DNA of 47,280 nt from assembly GCA_016719755.1 (NCBI GenBank), contig JADJYM010000007.1, forward strand, positions 1 to 47,280. The letters run 5' to 3'. Shown one piece after another: positions 14,736-23,270 of this stretch. The notes under the pieces are model-generated. The model was given only the letters and a program-made list of their open reading frames with translations, was not told the origin of the DNA and made no database searches. Positions within the stretch are counted from its first letter, which is position 1, and each line of letters begins with the position of its first letter. The position numbers and the translations under genes are program-made. This DNA is from Novosphingobium sp. Its GTDB lineage: Bacteria; Pseudomonadota; Alphaproteobacteria; Sphingomonadales; Sphingomonadaceae.

Positions 14736-15260
14736 CTATTGGTATTGCAGGGTCACCGAGAAGCTGCCCCTGTAGGCCCCGGGTGCCTGCCTGGCCGAAA
14801 CGCGCAGAGTTGCCCCTACAGGGAAATTGAACATTCCGGATTGCGAAGCGATGCGAAACGCCAGGGGCGAGGTCGTCAACTGGGCTTCGGGAGTGCTTCC
14901 TATGACGAATGTGTCGAGTCTCATGGTTTCGGTGCCGCCGACCCTCGTCAGGCGAACCGAAGTGTTGCTGATGGCGATCGACACAACCTGGTTGTAGCGA
15001 CCGAAGCCCGCAAACCGCGCAGGGGTGCCCGCGCTGCCAGCCAGTCGTACACCGCCAGTTGCCGCCCGGGCACCCGAAGGTGACATGACAATGGTTCCGC
15101 TTGTTGTCCCGGCGATAAATCTGGCGAAATCGAGGTCATCCACCTTGAAGAAGCTCAAGGGTGCAACGACTATTGCCTCCGCTCTTGCCTGAGCGGTCGC
15201 CCGCTCCTTTGCAATGCCTTGTGTACTGTGGAAACAAGCGCATACGGCAAGTGCCATCAT
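14736..15260 (-). CDS. DUF4402-family secreted protein
   Basis: A 174-residue protein with a probable signal peptide (MMALAVCACFHSTQGIAKER, cleavage near ATAQA). The body is a beta-rich domain (FARFIAGTTSGTIVMSPSGA, then RLAGSAGTPARFAGFG), ending FPVGATLRVSARQAPGAY and GSFSVTLQYQ. This fits DUF4402, a family of secreted proteins related in fold to spore-coat U/pilin-like subunits. It is convergent with the second PilZ gene and stands alone on the minus strand. An upstream ATG at 15386 lengthens it without benefit. Confidence 0.75.
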   Translation of the reverse strand: MMALAVCACFHSTQGIAKERATAQARAEAIVVAPLSFFKVDDLDFARFIAGTTSGTIVMSPSGARAATGGVRLAGSAGTPARFAGFGRYNQVVSIAISNTSVRLTRVGGTETMRLDTFVIGSTPEAQLTTSPLAFRIASQSGMFNFPVGATLRVSARQAPGAYRGSFSVTLQYQ

Positions 15261-15457
15261 GCCAAGCCCGGGACCCGGCAGCCTTTCAGGCCAACAGAGA
15301 ACACCGGCAAGGCGCAGTCGATCGCGTCGAAAACGCAGGTCGCGACCGATTTCATGAGGCAGTACTGACGCAATATATCCCAACATCCCCTTGGATATAT
15401 CTATCGATAGTTAAGAATCCTGTTCACCATGTCCGGTCGAGTTCATGCCGGGACCAT

Positions 15458-15501
15458 CCTTTTCCGGGCAGATGAGTGGCCTTTTTCGGGCAGATGATTG
15501 G
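15458..15501. repeat. 22-bp tandem direct repeat
   Basis: Two adjacent 22-base units (15458-15479 and 15480-15501) agree at 20 positions, with core CGGGCAGATGA-TGG. A ten-base part, GGGCAGATGA, recurs at 43467-43476 near the other end of the element. They lie in the gap between the DUF4402 gene and the D gene. They might be protein-binding sites or an old IS end; no transposase is near. Confidence 0.6.
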
Positions 15502-15519
15502 CTTCGCCAAGCCTTCCTA

Positions 15520-15542
15520 GGCCGGGCTAGCTCTGCCCGGCC
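15520..15542 (-). terminator. Hairpin at the end of the tail operon
   Basis: GGCCGGGC at 15520-15527 and GCCCGGCC at 15535-15542 form an 8-bp stem with a 7-base loop, overlapping the stop codon of gene D. A second small stem (TTGGCTTCGCCAA) follows at 15498-15511. There is no T-run straight after, so termination is likely but unproven. Confidence 0.4.
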
Positions 15543-16555
15543 AATTCCATCCGCAGCTCGGTGCTGAAGCCGCCCTGGCCGTCCATCCGGTGCTCTGCGC
15601 TGGCGACGCGCCAGGCGTGGCCGTCGACCTCGCCCTTGAAGCCCTGCGCGGTCACCTTCACCCCCGGCGAGACGGTGGCTTCGCCGTAGGCGAGGGTGAG
15701 CTCGAGTGTGGCCACGGCGCGCTTGCGGCGGTTCGTCTCTGCCTGCGCGGCGGCGCCGGCATCGGCCTCGCTGGCGTAGACCTTTTTCAGCTTGCGGCGT
15801 TTGCCTCCGCCCTTGGTCACCCGCTTGCGCTTGGCTTCGGCCAGATCGTGCCAATCGGCCTCCGCGCCCTGTTCCGCCCCGTCGCGCGCGGCGCGTTCAT
15901 AGCGGTAGCGGTCGCCCTTTGACCGGGTGAGGGTGAGGCTGGGGAGCTGCTGCCCGCTGGCGGTGGTATCGGCGTCGATCGGCGCGAACAGCAGCTTGCC
16001 ATCCTTCACCGTGGCGATGGCATCGTAGCGGCGGCCCAGATCGCGCAGAAACTCCATGTCGCTTTTGTTGTGCTGCTCGGCGGCGGTGACCTGCTTGCCC
16101 GCCAGATCGCCGTGGACCTTGGCGGTCAGGCCGTGGGCCCCGGCAACCTCCTGCAGCATCGCGCCCAGCGTCTTGTCCTTCCAGGTGCGGGTGCGGCGCT
16201 TGCGGAAAGTGTCGGCAAAGTCGGCCGAGCGGGCGCGGATCGTCACCACGTCCGGCGGACCCTGCCAGCCCACCTCGTCCACCAGAAAGCTGCCCTTGTT
16301 CACCAGGCCCACCGCAACGCCGGTGCCGCGATCCCAACCCAGCTGCACGGTCAGCCGCGCGCCTTCGGGGGGCAGGTCCAGCTTCCCGTCCGAATCGGAA
16401 ACCTCGATCTCCAGCTGGTCGCCTTCCTCGCCGCGCTGCTCGGTCAGGCGCAGGCCGATCAGGCGCGGGGCGAAGCGCTGGGTCAGGTCCTGCCCGTCGA
16501 GCGTCACCTTCCACGCCGCGCGGGGCTGGATGTAGGATCGGCTTGCGGCGGCCAT
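15527..16555 (-). CDS. D: P2 gpD-like late control / tail hub protein
   Basis: A 342-residue phage late-control D family protein, which forms the hub of the contractile-tail baseplate (the gp27 role). It starts MAAASRSYIQPRAAWKVTLD and carries QRFAPRLIGLRLTEQRG, SDMEFLRDLGRRYDAIATVK and VKVTAQGFKGEVDGHAWRV. Length is close to the family norm. It overlaps U by one base and is the last gene of the tail operon, the same place as in P2. Confidence 0.93.
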   Translation of the reverse strand: MAAASRSYIQPRAAWKVTLDGQDLTQRFAPRLIGLRLTEQRGEEGDQLEIEVSDSDGKLDLPPEGARLTVQLGWDRGTGVAVGLVNKGSFLVDEVGWQGPPDVVTIRARSADFADTFRKRRTRTWKDKTLGAMLQEVAGAHGLTAKVHGDLAGKQVTAAEQHNKSDMEFLRDLGRRYDAIATVKDGKLLFAPIDADTTASGQQLPSLTLTRSKGDRYRYERAARDGAEQGAEADWHDLAEAKRKRVTKGGGKRRKLKKVYASEADAGAAAQAETNRRKRAVATLELTLAYGEATVSPGVKVTAQGFKGEVDGHAWRVASAEHRMDGQGGFSTELRMELAGQS

Positions 16556-16929
16556 CAGTCCACCCGCGACAGTTCGATGGTGAAACCCACCACGCGCGCC
16601 TGGCCGGTGTCGATCAGGCTTGAATGCCGCTCCTCAAGCCGCTCGATCACGAAGTTGCCCAGCACGTTGCCGCGGCCATCCGCCAGCGGCCAGGCCTCGC
16701 CCTGGTCGGCCATTTCTGACAGGCGGGTGATCGAGGAATAGGATCCGGCGATTTCCGGCACCAGCGTTCCCGACAGGGTGACCAGGTCCTCGCCCGGGCC
16801 AAGGTACTGGCTGGCGGGCCGTGCGCCGAACCGTTCGGTGCGGGCGTGGCGCCAGTCGCGCCGGCGCGCCAGTTCATCGAACAGCGCGGTGTCGGTGGAG
16901 AAGACGAACATGCCGATCGCGGCGAGCAT
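16555..16929 (-). CDS. U: P2 gpU-like tail terminator
   Basis: A 124-residue gpU-family protein. MLAAIGMFVFSTDTALFDEL and YLGPGEDLVTLSGTLVPEIA are typical of gpU, with GEAWPLADGRGNVLGNFVIE further on. It caps the tail tube at the head-proximal end. It lies between T and D as in P2, with the stop overlapping the D start. Confidence 0.92.
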   Translation of the reverse strand: MLAAIGMFVFSTDTALFDELARRRDWRHARTERFGARPASQYLGPGEDLVTLSGTLVPEIAGSYSSITRLSEMADQGEAWPLADGRGNVLGNFVIERLEERHSSLIDTGQARVVGFTIELSRVD

Positions 16930-16940
16930 CGCGGCCTCCT

Positions 16941-19900
16941 TCAGTAATCGTCGGTGAAGCTGGACAGCGCGCGGCGGCGCTTGCGGGTATCGATCAGGCG
17001 CATCACCCGGTCCGCCAGCGCCTGGGCATCCTCGCCCGGCTGCTGGTGGATGTGGATCTCGTACCGGTCACCTTCGCGCGCCTGCGCGGCGCGCTGGGCG
17101 CGGGGCTGCGCTGGCATGATCGCGGCAGGACGGGGCAGGGGCGCTGGCGCGGCCACCGGCACGGGGCGCGTACCGGGCTGGGCCGCGTCCTGCCGCCGGG
17201 CGATGGCGGGCGTGGCCAGTTCCGGCAGGGCACGGGGCAGGGCGATGCGCGGGCGGACCAGCGGCGCGGCAATTTCCGGCATCTCGACGCGGGGGCGGAC
17301 CAGCGGCGATGCGGCGGCGCTTGCGGGGGAGGGTGTCAGGGCAGCCAGGGATGGCTGGGCCAGCGCAATCGCACCGGCCCCGGCAACCCCGGTGGCGAGT
17401 TTGCCCATGGCGCGCAGCGGCCCCTGTCCGCCGCGATCGATCCCGAGCGCAAGGCCCCCGGTCAGGTGCCCGCCCATCGCCATGAACAGGCGCGAGGGGG
17501 ATTTGATCCCAAAGAAGTTCTTGAATGCGACGATGCCGTTGCGGGCGATCTGCAGCAGCCGCTGGGCCAGCGCCGAGGGATTGAGCGCGAGCAGCAGGCC
17601 GGAAATCATTGCCCGTCCGATCGAGGCCATCCACCCGGGTAGTGGCCCAAGCGCGGCGACGATGGCAGAGGCACCGGACCGGAACAGCGCAGCGGTGGCC
17701 GACCAGCCCCGGCTGATCATCCCGTTCGCCCAGGTGAAGGCAGCGTCTACCCGCGCCCAGTTGTCCCACAGATACTGGACGCCCACACCCAGCGGTCCCA
17801 GCAGCATCGGGAAGATCCCGATCTTGGCGGCGATCCAGTCGAACGACCGGTTGAAGATCGCAGCTCCCTTCTCGAGCGTCGCGCTGATCCCGTTCCACTG
17901 CTTGTGGATCTCGATTGCCATGGCGCCCATCGGGCCGAACAGTAGCGGGTAATCGCGCGCGGCCTTGCGGATCGTGTCTCCGGAACTGGTGAGCCAGGCG
18001 GTGGAGCTGTCCCAGGCCTTGCGGGCATCGCCCCAGTGCCGGATGATCTCACGGGCGATCAGGCCGAGCGGACCGAACGCCGGGGCGAACTGCTCGACCT
18101 TACTCAGGATCCACGCCGGGGCATTCTTCAGCCAGTCGACCGCTTTCCAGAATGCCGACTTAATACCGGCCCAGTGCTGGATCACGTAGCGCGCTACCAG
18201 CCCCATCGGGCCGAACAGCAGCGGGAAGCGGATGATCTTGTCCTTAACCCAGTCCCACACCTGACCCAGCATTTCCCGCCCACGCGCGAAGGCCAGCTTG
18301 ATCTTGTCCCAGTGCTTCCAGATCAGGTAGGCGGCGGCACCGATCGCGAGGACGATGGCGACGATCGCGGCGACCATCGGGTTGGCCAGCATCATCAGCC
18401 CGGCGCGCATCACGCCCTGGGCCATGAACAGCGCGGCGGCGCGAATCGCCCCGAATACCGGCGCGATCTTGGCCAAAACCCCAGCGATCCCGCCGATTTC
18501 CTTGAACTTCATGAACCAGCCCCAGGCGGTTGCGGCGGGACCGAGAATCGACCCGAACGCGAACTGCAGCGCACCAAATCCCACCCGTGCCACGGCCAGC
18601 CCGGCGGCGAGCGAGATCAGCGACTGCGCGGCGCGCGGATTGGCCTGTGCCCAGCGGCTGATCGCGCCGATCCCGGTGTTGAGATAGCCGAAGAACCGGG
18701 TCGCGACGGGAAGCAGCGTGGTGCCCAGCGTGATCGCCAGCGCCTGCAGCTGGCCCTTGAACCCGGCCCATGCCACGCTGGCGTCTTGCAGCTCGCGCTG
18801 GCGGAACGCGGCGTCCACCGTGCCGCCACCCCGGGCGATCTGGTCCCGCATCTTGCGGTAATCGTCCATGTTGAGGATCAGCGCGCGCAGGGCCGACTGC
18901 GCCTGCATGTCTTCCACCACGAAGCCCAGCTTGGTCAGGTCGCCCCCGGTGGCCTTCTGGGTGATCTCGGCCAGGGCCTCCATCGGCGTCTTGCCCTTGG
19001 CATAGGCCTGGCGCAGCGCAGCGGGCAGATCGACCCCGAAATTCTTTTGGAAGGCGCGGATCACGGCGGGGGAGTTGATCTTTGACAGCAGGTTCTGGAC
19101 GTTGGTCGCCGCCTCTTCCGAAGTGCCCGCGCCGCGCCGGGCGATCTGTAGCGCGGCGGTGAGGTCCGACACCGCGCCCAGGCCGGACTGGCCCAGCGCC
19201 TGCATCTGCGCGGTCAGACCGGGGAAGTAGCGGGCCATGTCCTTGATCTCGAACGCGCCTGCCTTGCCGCCGGCCGCCATGATGTCCAGCGCCCGGCCAG
19301 TCTCCGCGATCGGCACCTTGAGGTTGTTGAGATTGGAGTAGGCCGCGGCGGCGCCATCGGCCAGATCCACCTTGAATGCGGTGCCTAGCCGCCCGATCGG
19401 GCCGACCATCGCCACCGCCTGGCGGGGATCGAGGCCGAACCCGGCCAGCACGTCGACCGCGGCGCGCATGTCTTCGGGCAGCTGGTGGGCGGCGTTGGCG
19501 GCGTTCAGGATGTTGCGCGCCATTTGCGCGGTCTCGCGGTTGGTCAGCTCAGCCTTCTGCTGGATGTCGACCATCCCGCTGGAGAAGCGCATCGCCTCGT
19601 TCCCAGCGAGCACGAACGGGGTGAGCATCCCGGCGCCCGCCAGCATGTTCTGGCTTCCCGCGCTCTGCAACTCGGCGCCGCGCGCCTGCACCCGGCCCAC
19701 CCGGCCATCGATCGCGTTGAGGCGCTTCTGGCGTTCGATCTGCTGGTTGGTCTGCGCGATCTGCCGCTCGAGCCTCCGCTCCTCGGCGATCAGCGCGGTG
19801 ACGTTGCCCATGCCGGCGGCGCTGGCGGCCTGCGCGGCCTTGAGCTGCATGCCCAGATCACGGGCCTCGCGCTTCAGGCCGCGCAGCGCCTGGTCGCCGC

Positions 19901-19994
19901 TGCGGCCCAGTCCGACGATGTTCTTCAGCGCCCCCGACAGCTTGTCGATCGGCAGGAACTGGACAACGAGGTTGAGCCGGGCGTCTGACATCAT
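16941..19994 (-). CDS. T: Tail tape-measure protein
   Basis: A 1017-residue tape-measure protein that sets tail length. It has a coiled-coil start (LIAEERRLERQIAQTNQQIE), the family region MRFSSGMVDIQQKAELTNRE and DLTAALQIARRGAGTSEEAA, then hydrophobic helices around the middle (MMLANPMVAAIVAIVLAIGA). Repeated FPLLFGPMG-type segments occur four to five times in the second half (for example LLFGPMGLVARYVIQHWAG). Its C-terminus has IKSPSRLFMAMGGHLTGGL, a common tape-measure signature. ATG 19994 overlaps the end of E' and a second ATG follows at once. It is by far the longest gene in the window. Confidence 0.94.
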   Translation of the reverse strand: MMSDARLNLVVQFLPIDKLSGALKNIVGLGRSGDQALRGLKREARDLGMQLKAAQAASAAGMGNVTALIAEERRLERQIAQTNQQIERQKRLNAIDGRVGRVQARGAELQSAGSQNMLAGAGMLTPFVLAGNEAMRFSSGMVDIQQKAELTNRETAQMARNILNAANAAHQLPEDMRAAVDVLAGFGLDPRQAVAMVGPIGRLGTAFKVDLADGAAAAYSNLNNLKVPIAETGRALDIMAAGGKAGAFEIKDMARYFPGLTAQMQALGQSGLGAVSDLTAALQIARRGAGTSEEAATNVQNLLSKINSPAVIRAFQKNFGVDLPAALRQAYAKGKTPMEALAEITQKATGGDLTKLGFVVEDMQAQSALRALILNMDDYRKMRDQIARGGGTVDAAFRQRELQDASVAWAGFKGQLQALAITLGTTLLPVATRFFGYLNTGIGAISRWAQANPRAAQSLISLAAGLAVARVGFGALQFAFGSILGPAATAWGWFMKFKEIGGIAGVLAKIAPVFGAIRAAALFMAQGVMRAGLMMLANPMVAAIVAIVLAIGAAAYLIWKHWDKIKLAFARGREMLGQVWDWVKDKIIRFPLLFGPMGLVARYVIQHWAGIKSAFWKAVDWLKNAPAWILSKVEQFAPAFGPLGLIAREIIRHWGDARKAWDSSTAWLTSSGDTIRKAARDYPLLFGPMGAMAIEIHKQWNGISATLEKGAAIFNRSFDWIAAKIGIFPMLLGPLGVGVQYLWDNWARVDAAFTWANGMISRGWSATAALFRSGASAIVAALGPLPGWMASIGRAMISGLLLALNPSALAQRLLQIARNGIVAFKNFFGIKSPSRLFMAMGGHLTGGLALGIDRGGQGPLRAMGKLATGVAGAGAIALAQPSLAALTPSPASAAASPLVRPRVEMPEIAAPLVRPRIALPRALPELATPAIARRQDAAQPGTRPVPVAAPAPLPRPAAIMPAQPRAQRAAQAREGDRYEIHIHQQPGEDAQALADRVMRLIDTRKRRRALSSFTDDY

Positions 19995-20182
19995 TCGGTC
20001 CTGTTGGTGCGATTCCAGCAATCGACCGCCAGGTGCTGCCAGCGCAGCAGCTCGGCCAGGTCCATCGCTTCAAGTTCGGCCTTGGGCCAGTGAAAGAAGA
20101 AGGCGATGTCGGCCATCAGGCGATCGACGGTCAGCCCGCGCCGGTCATCTGCGCGATCAGCGTCTTCTGCGCCGAGGTCAGA
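19991..20182 (-). CDS. E': E' frame: C-terminal extension of tail chaperone (-1 frameshift product)
   Basis: In the -1 frame after the slippery T-run at 20182-20188, the reading continues for 63 residues to TGA 19991-19993. It includes MADIAFFFHWPKAELEAMDL and AELLRWQHLAVDCW. The MADIA-FHWP-EL-AM-L-ELL-W pattern is the P2 gpE' family signature. With the E start at 20472 the fusion would be 160 residues. A separate start at ATG 20116 would give a 41-residue E' alone. Its end overlaps the tape-measure start. Confidence 0.85.
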   Translation of the reverse strand, partial: SDLGAEDADRADDRRGLTVDRLMADIAFFFHWPKAELEAMDLAELLRWQHLAVDCWNRTNRTE

Positions 20183-20472
20183 AAAAAACCGGTGATGCGG
20201 CCGGCGACTTCGGCCAGGTCGGCGGGATCCAGCTGGGCTGCTTCCTGTTCGGTGATGAACGGGCTGGCGATGCGCGGCAGGACGGCGAGGACGGACGAGA
20301 CATCGCCGTTGATGAGATCGCCCACCTTGATCCCGCGCAGCTCGCCAGCAAGCGGCTTGCGCAGGGTGATCTGGGTGACGTCTCCGGCATCGCGCTTGAT
20401 CGGCTGTTCCAGCGTGTACGCGTCGGGGGCGGTCTCTGGCTTGGTTTCGGTGGAGGGTGCGGGGGTGGTCAT
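20131..20472 (-). CDS. E: P2 gpE-like tail assembly protein
   Basis: A 113-residue tail assembly chaperone, the unshifted E product. It reads YTLEQPIKRDAGDVTQITLR, then KPLAGELRGIKVGDLINGD and VAGRITGFFLTSAQKTLIAQ. The family normally gives two products, E and an E-E' fusion by -1 frameshift, and both are visible here. It sits between FII and T, the standard order. Confidence 0.9.
   Translation of the reverse strand: MTTPAPSTETKPETAPDAYTLEQPIKRDAGDVTQITLRKPLAGELRGIKVGDLINGDVSSVLAVLPRIASPFITEQEAAQLDPADLAEVAGRITGFFLTSAQKTLIAQMTGAG
20182..20188 (-). promoter_or_regulatory. -1 slippery heptamer in E/E'
   Basis: On the minus strand the sequence GGT TTT TTT CTG carries T TTT TTT in the exact X-XXY-YYZ phase of frame E. 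A -1 slip leads into the E' frame. P2 uses a similar T-run (TTTTTTG). Confidence 0.85.
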
Positions 20473-20556
20473 CGGTTGGTTCCTTCAGGCGGGGAAGCGG
20501 GGTCTTCCACCCGGCGGCCCCCGCTGGTCCGCCGGGTGGAAGGGGGGTGACCGGGA

Positions 20557-21066
20557 TCAGCCGCCGATGGCGGCGCGGATCTCGGCGTAGCGGTCCTGGC
20601 CGAACACGATGAAGGTGGCGGCCAGCAGATCGATCTCCAGCCAGTTCTGGCCGTCGACATCGAGGCGGTAGTACGAGCAGGCGAGCTTGCCCTTGTGCTC
20701 GGTGTCAGAGCCCGGCTTGCCGTTGCCCAGGTCGATTTCCGAATAGCGGCCGCGCACGGTCGCTTCGAGCGCGCGGACCTGGCCGGTGCCGTCTTCCTGG
20801 TAGGCGCCGGCGAAGCGCAGCAGCACGGCATCATGCTGGACCGCGCCGAACTGGCGGATCGCGCTGTCGGCCAGGCCGCCCAGCGTGAATTCCGCCTCCA
20901 GCTTGTCGAGCCCCTGGTCGATCATCACCGGGCCGAGCATCCCGCCACCGCGCCATTCTTCCATCTTGGCGGTCAGCTTGGGCAGGGTGGTTTCCGACAC
21001 GACGCCCAGGTGGCTGGTGCCGTCGAGGAAGAGGTTCATGTTCTTGAGCTTGTGAGGGATGCCCAT
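20557..21066 (-). CDS. FII: P2 FII-like major tail tube protein
   Basis: A 169-residue tube protein: MGIPHKLKNMNLFLDGTSHL, then VVSETTLPKLTAKMEEWRGG, and MIDQGLDKLEAEFTLGGL, a strong match in style to P2 FII. It forms the inner tail tube. It is followed by E and preceded by the sheath gene, as in P2. Confidence 0.95.
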   Translation of the reverse strand: MGIPHKLKNMNLFLDGTSHLGVVSETTLPKLTAKMEEWRGGGMLGPVMIDQGLDKLEAEFTLGGLADSAIRQFGAVQHDAVLLRFAGAYQEDGTGQVRALEATVRGRYSEIDLGNGKPGSDTEHKGKLACSYYRLDVDGQNWLEIDLLAATFIVFGQDRYAEIRAAIGG

Positions 21067-21118
21067 GGGCTGTCTCCTGAAAGGTGGGGGCCGGGATCAG
21101 CGGGGGTGGTTGCGGGGA

Positions 21119-22279
21119 TCAGCCCGCAACCAGAGTGGCGAAGTCGGCGTAGAAGCGATCGGTGATCCGCTGGTTGAGGGTCAGCGCCTCGAGCGGGGCG
21201 GCCGGCGTGAATTCGTAGTCCACGGTCAGCTTGCCGGCCGCGAGATCGGCCTCGCTGTTGAGCGCGGGATCGAACCAGGCCTTGCCGCCGATCAGCCGGC
21301 CCTGCGCGACGAGGCTGCGGAAGCGGCCGTTGATCGTCTCGATGATGTCCTTGATGAGCGCGGCGGTGAGCGGGCGGTCGATCGCCCAGCGCAGGCCCTC
21401 GGCGATCTCGTCCTGGAGAACCTGCGAGGTGCGCACCGCGCTTTCGAAGGCGTAAAGCGGCTCGTCCACCCCGGCGAGGGTGCGGTTGCCCCAAAAGCGG
21501 AAGCCGTTGGAGCGGACCAGGGTGACAATCTTCGCGGTGTTGAGCAGGTTGGCGTCGGTGGTCTCGTCCTGGATGTCGAAGTAGACCGGGGTGGAGATCC
21601 CGGTGACGCCCTGCACGGTGACGTTGGACAGCGTCTTGTGCCAGCCCTGCGCTTCATCGATCGCGGCGCGCAGACCGGCGGCGCGGGCTACGGCATCGCC
21701 GGTGAAACTGCCGGTGAAGTTCGGCCAGATCAGCATCAGCTCGCGGTCGCCGAAGTTCTCGGCATAGGTGACCGCGTCGGAAATCGCGGCACCGATCGCG
21801 CGGGCATAGACCATGGCGCGCAGCTTCTTGGCGACGGCGACCAGTTCCGCGGTGACCGCCTGGGTATCGAGACCGGGGGCAACCAGGATGCGCGGGCGCA
21901 GGCCGGTGACCGCTTCGCCCAGCAGCAGCGCGTTGACGCCGGTGTAGGCGCCATCGGTTCCCGCGCCCACGGTGAGCGCCTCCTGCTCTTCCGGATCGGC
22001 ATCGGTTGCAACGCGCACCACCACCACGAAGGGGCTGCCCTGGTCGGCGATGGCTTCCAGAGCGGGGCCGAGGGTGCCGCCGGTCCCGGCATCGCCAATC
22101 GCCTTGCGGACATCGGTGATCAGCACCGGGGTATCGAGCGGGAAGGCGGCGTCGAGCGCGACGGTGGCGGCGCCAGCGGCGGCGGTGGCGGTGGCGACCA
22201 GGCCGATTACGGCCGTGGTGAAGGCGCCAATCGGGCGAGAGCCGGTGGCGAGAAGGTTGGTCTTGATGCCGTGGAACAT
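21119..22279 (-). CDS. FI: P2 FI-like tail sheath protein
   Basis: A 386-residue contractile sheath protein: MFHGIKTNLLATGSRPIGAF, ITDVRKAIGDAGTGGTLGP, then RILVAPGLDTQAVTAELVAV and FWGNRTLAGVDEPLYAFESA. Typical length for P2 FI is about 396. It proves a myovirus-type contractile tail. Confidence 0.95.
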   Translation of the reverse strand: MFHGIKTNLLATGSRPIGAFTTAVIGLVATATAAAGAATVALDAAFPLDTPVLITDVRKAIGDAGTGGTLGPALEAIADQGSPFVVVVRVATDADPEEQEALTVGAGTDGAYTGVNALLLGEAVTGLRPRILVAPGLDTQAVTAELVAVAKKLRAMVYARAIGAAISDAVTYAENFGDRELMLIWPNFTGSFTGDAVARAAGLRAAIDEAQGWHKTLSNVTVQGVTGISTPVYFDIQDETTDANLLNTAKIVTLVRSNGFRFWGNRTLAGVDEPLYAFESAVRTSQVLQDEIAEGLRWAIDRPLTAALIKDIIETINGRFRSLVAQGRLIGGKAWFDPALNSEADLAAGKLTVDYEFTPAAPLEALTLNQRITDRFYADFATLVAG

Positions 22280-22298
22280 GGCAGGCTCCTGTGGTGGG

Positions 22299-22646
22299 TC
22301 AGCGAAGCGGGACGGTGAGGCGGGTTAGGGAGTTCGGGTCGGGCTGGTCGGTGCGGCGGCCAGTAACGATGATACTGGCGGCGCCAGATGCGGGCTCGCC
22401 CTCGATCTCCACCCGGGTCACCGCGATGCGCGGTTCCCAGCGGGCCAGCGCCATGGCGACCGCGACAACGCAGAGCAGGCGGGTGGCGGCGGTGAGCGGT
22501 CGGTCGACCAGCTCGAACAGCAGCGAACCGTATTCGCGGCGCATCACGCGCGAACCGATCGGCGTGGTCAGGATATCCGCCACCGACTGTGCCAGGTGCG
22601 CATCGCCGGTCAGGATAGCGCCAGAGGTGCGGGCCATTCCGATCAT
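22299..22646 (-). CDS. W: Baseplate wedge protein W (gp25-like)
   Basis: A 115-residue GPW/gp25-family protein: MARTSGAILTGDAHLAQSVA, DILTTPIGSRVMRREYGSLL. IGSRVMRREYGS is the diagnostic segment. It overlaps V by 4 bases and comes straight before FI. Confidence 0.93.
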   Translation of the reverse strand: MIGMARTSGAILTGDAHLAQSVADILTTPIGSRVMRREYGSLLFELVDRPLTAATRLLCVVAVAMALARWEPRIAVTRVEIEGEPASGAASIIVTGRRTDQPDPNSLTRLTVPLR

Positions 22647-23191
22647 ACTGGCGTACCGGTCTGCGCGGCGCCGGCCTGGACGCCGGAGTGCTTGTGCGTC
22701 TTGAGGCTGATGCCGCCAGCCAGCACATCGTCGCTGGCGGTGAGCTTGCCGGTGAGGGTGATATCGCCGGTGATCGTGATCCCGCCATCCGCCACCAGGG
22801 CTGCGGTGGCACCGGCGGGCAGGATCACTTCCAGCTCGTGCGCTTCGGGATCGTAGGCGATTTCCGCGCCGTCATCGAACAGGATCACTTCGCGCAGGCT
22901 GTCCCCGGCGGGCGGGTTGGCATCGCTGGACAGGCCGCGCAGGACGATTCCGGCGCCGATCTCTCCGCCCGGGCAGATCAGCAGGACCTGCTCGTCTACG
23001 CTGGGCGGGGACCAGACACGCGTCTTGCCCTGACGGCTTTCCACCCAGGGCAGCGGGCCGGTTTCCACCTCGCCATCGTCACCATCGTCGAGCAGCAGGG
23101 TGCAGCGCGCAGCCGACAGGTCCACCGACTTCACCGTTGCCAGGCGAAGCAGCTGGTCCGGATCGGTAGGGGCGTCCTGCGCAGTGCTCAT
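22643..23191 (-). CDS. V: Baseplate spike protein V
   Basis: A 182-residue spike protein. N-terminal OB-fold part: LLRLATVKSVDLSAARCTLL, WSPPSVDEQVLLICPGGE. The C-terminal beta-helix tip ends in KTHKHSGVQAGAAQTGTPV. The HKH (His 166 and 168) is the iron-binding HxH motif at the P2 gpV tip. ATG 23191 is chosen since upstream codons look non-coding and an Ogr-type dyad is centred 57 bases ahead. Confidence 0.93.
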   Translation of the reverse strand: MSTAQDAPTDPDQLLRLATVKSVDLSAARCTLLLDDGDDGEVETGPLPWVESRQGKTRVWSPPSVDEQVLLICPGGEIGAGIVLRGLSSDANPPAGDSLREVILFDDGAEIAYDPEAHELEVILPAGATAALVADGGITITGDITLTGKLTASDDVLAGGISLKTHKHSGVQAGAAQTGTPV

Positions 23192-23236
23192 GCGGGCATC
23201 CAATGCGCAGCGGCGCTGGCAAAGCCAGCGGGCGGC

Positions 23237-23259
23237 GTTGTGAGCGCGCCCGATACAAC
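23237..23259. promoter_or_regulatory. Ogr-type dyad before V operon
   Basis: GTTGT-N13-ACAAC, centred at 23248 and 57 bases before the V start. It has the same form and spacing as the dyads at 26264, 28986 and 36918. Confidence 0.7.
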
Positions 23260-23270
23260 GTGGGCTGCGG

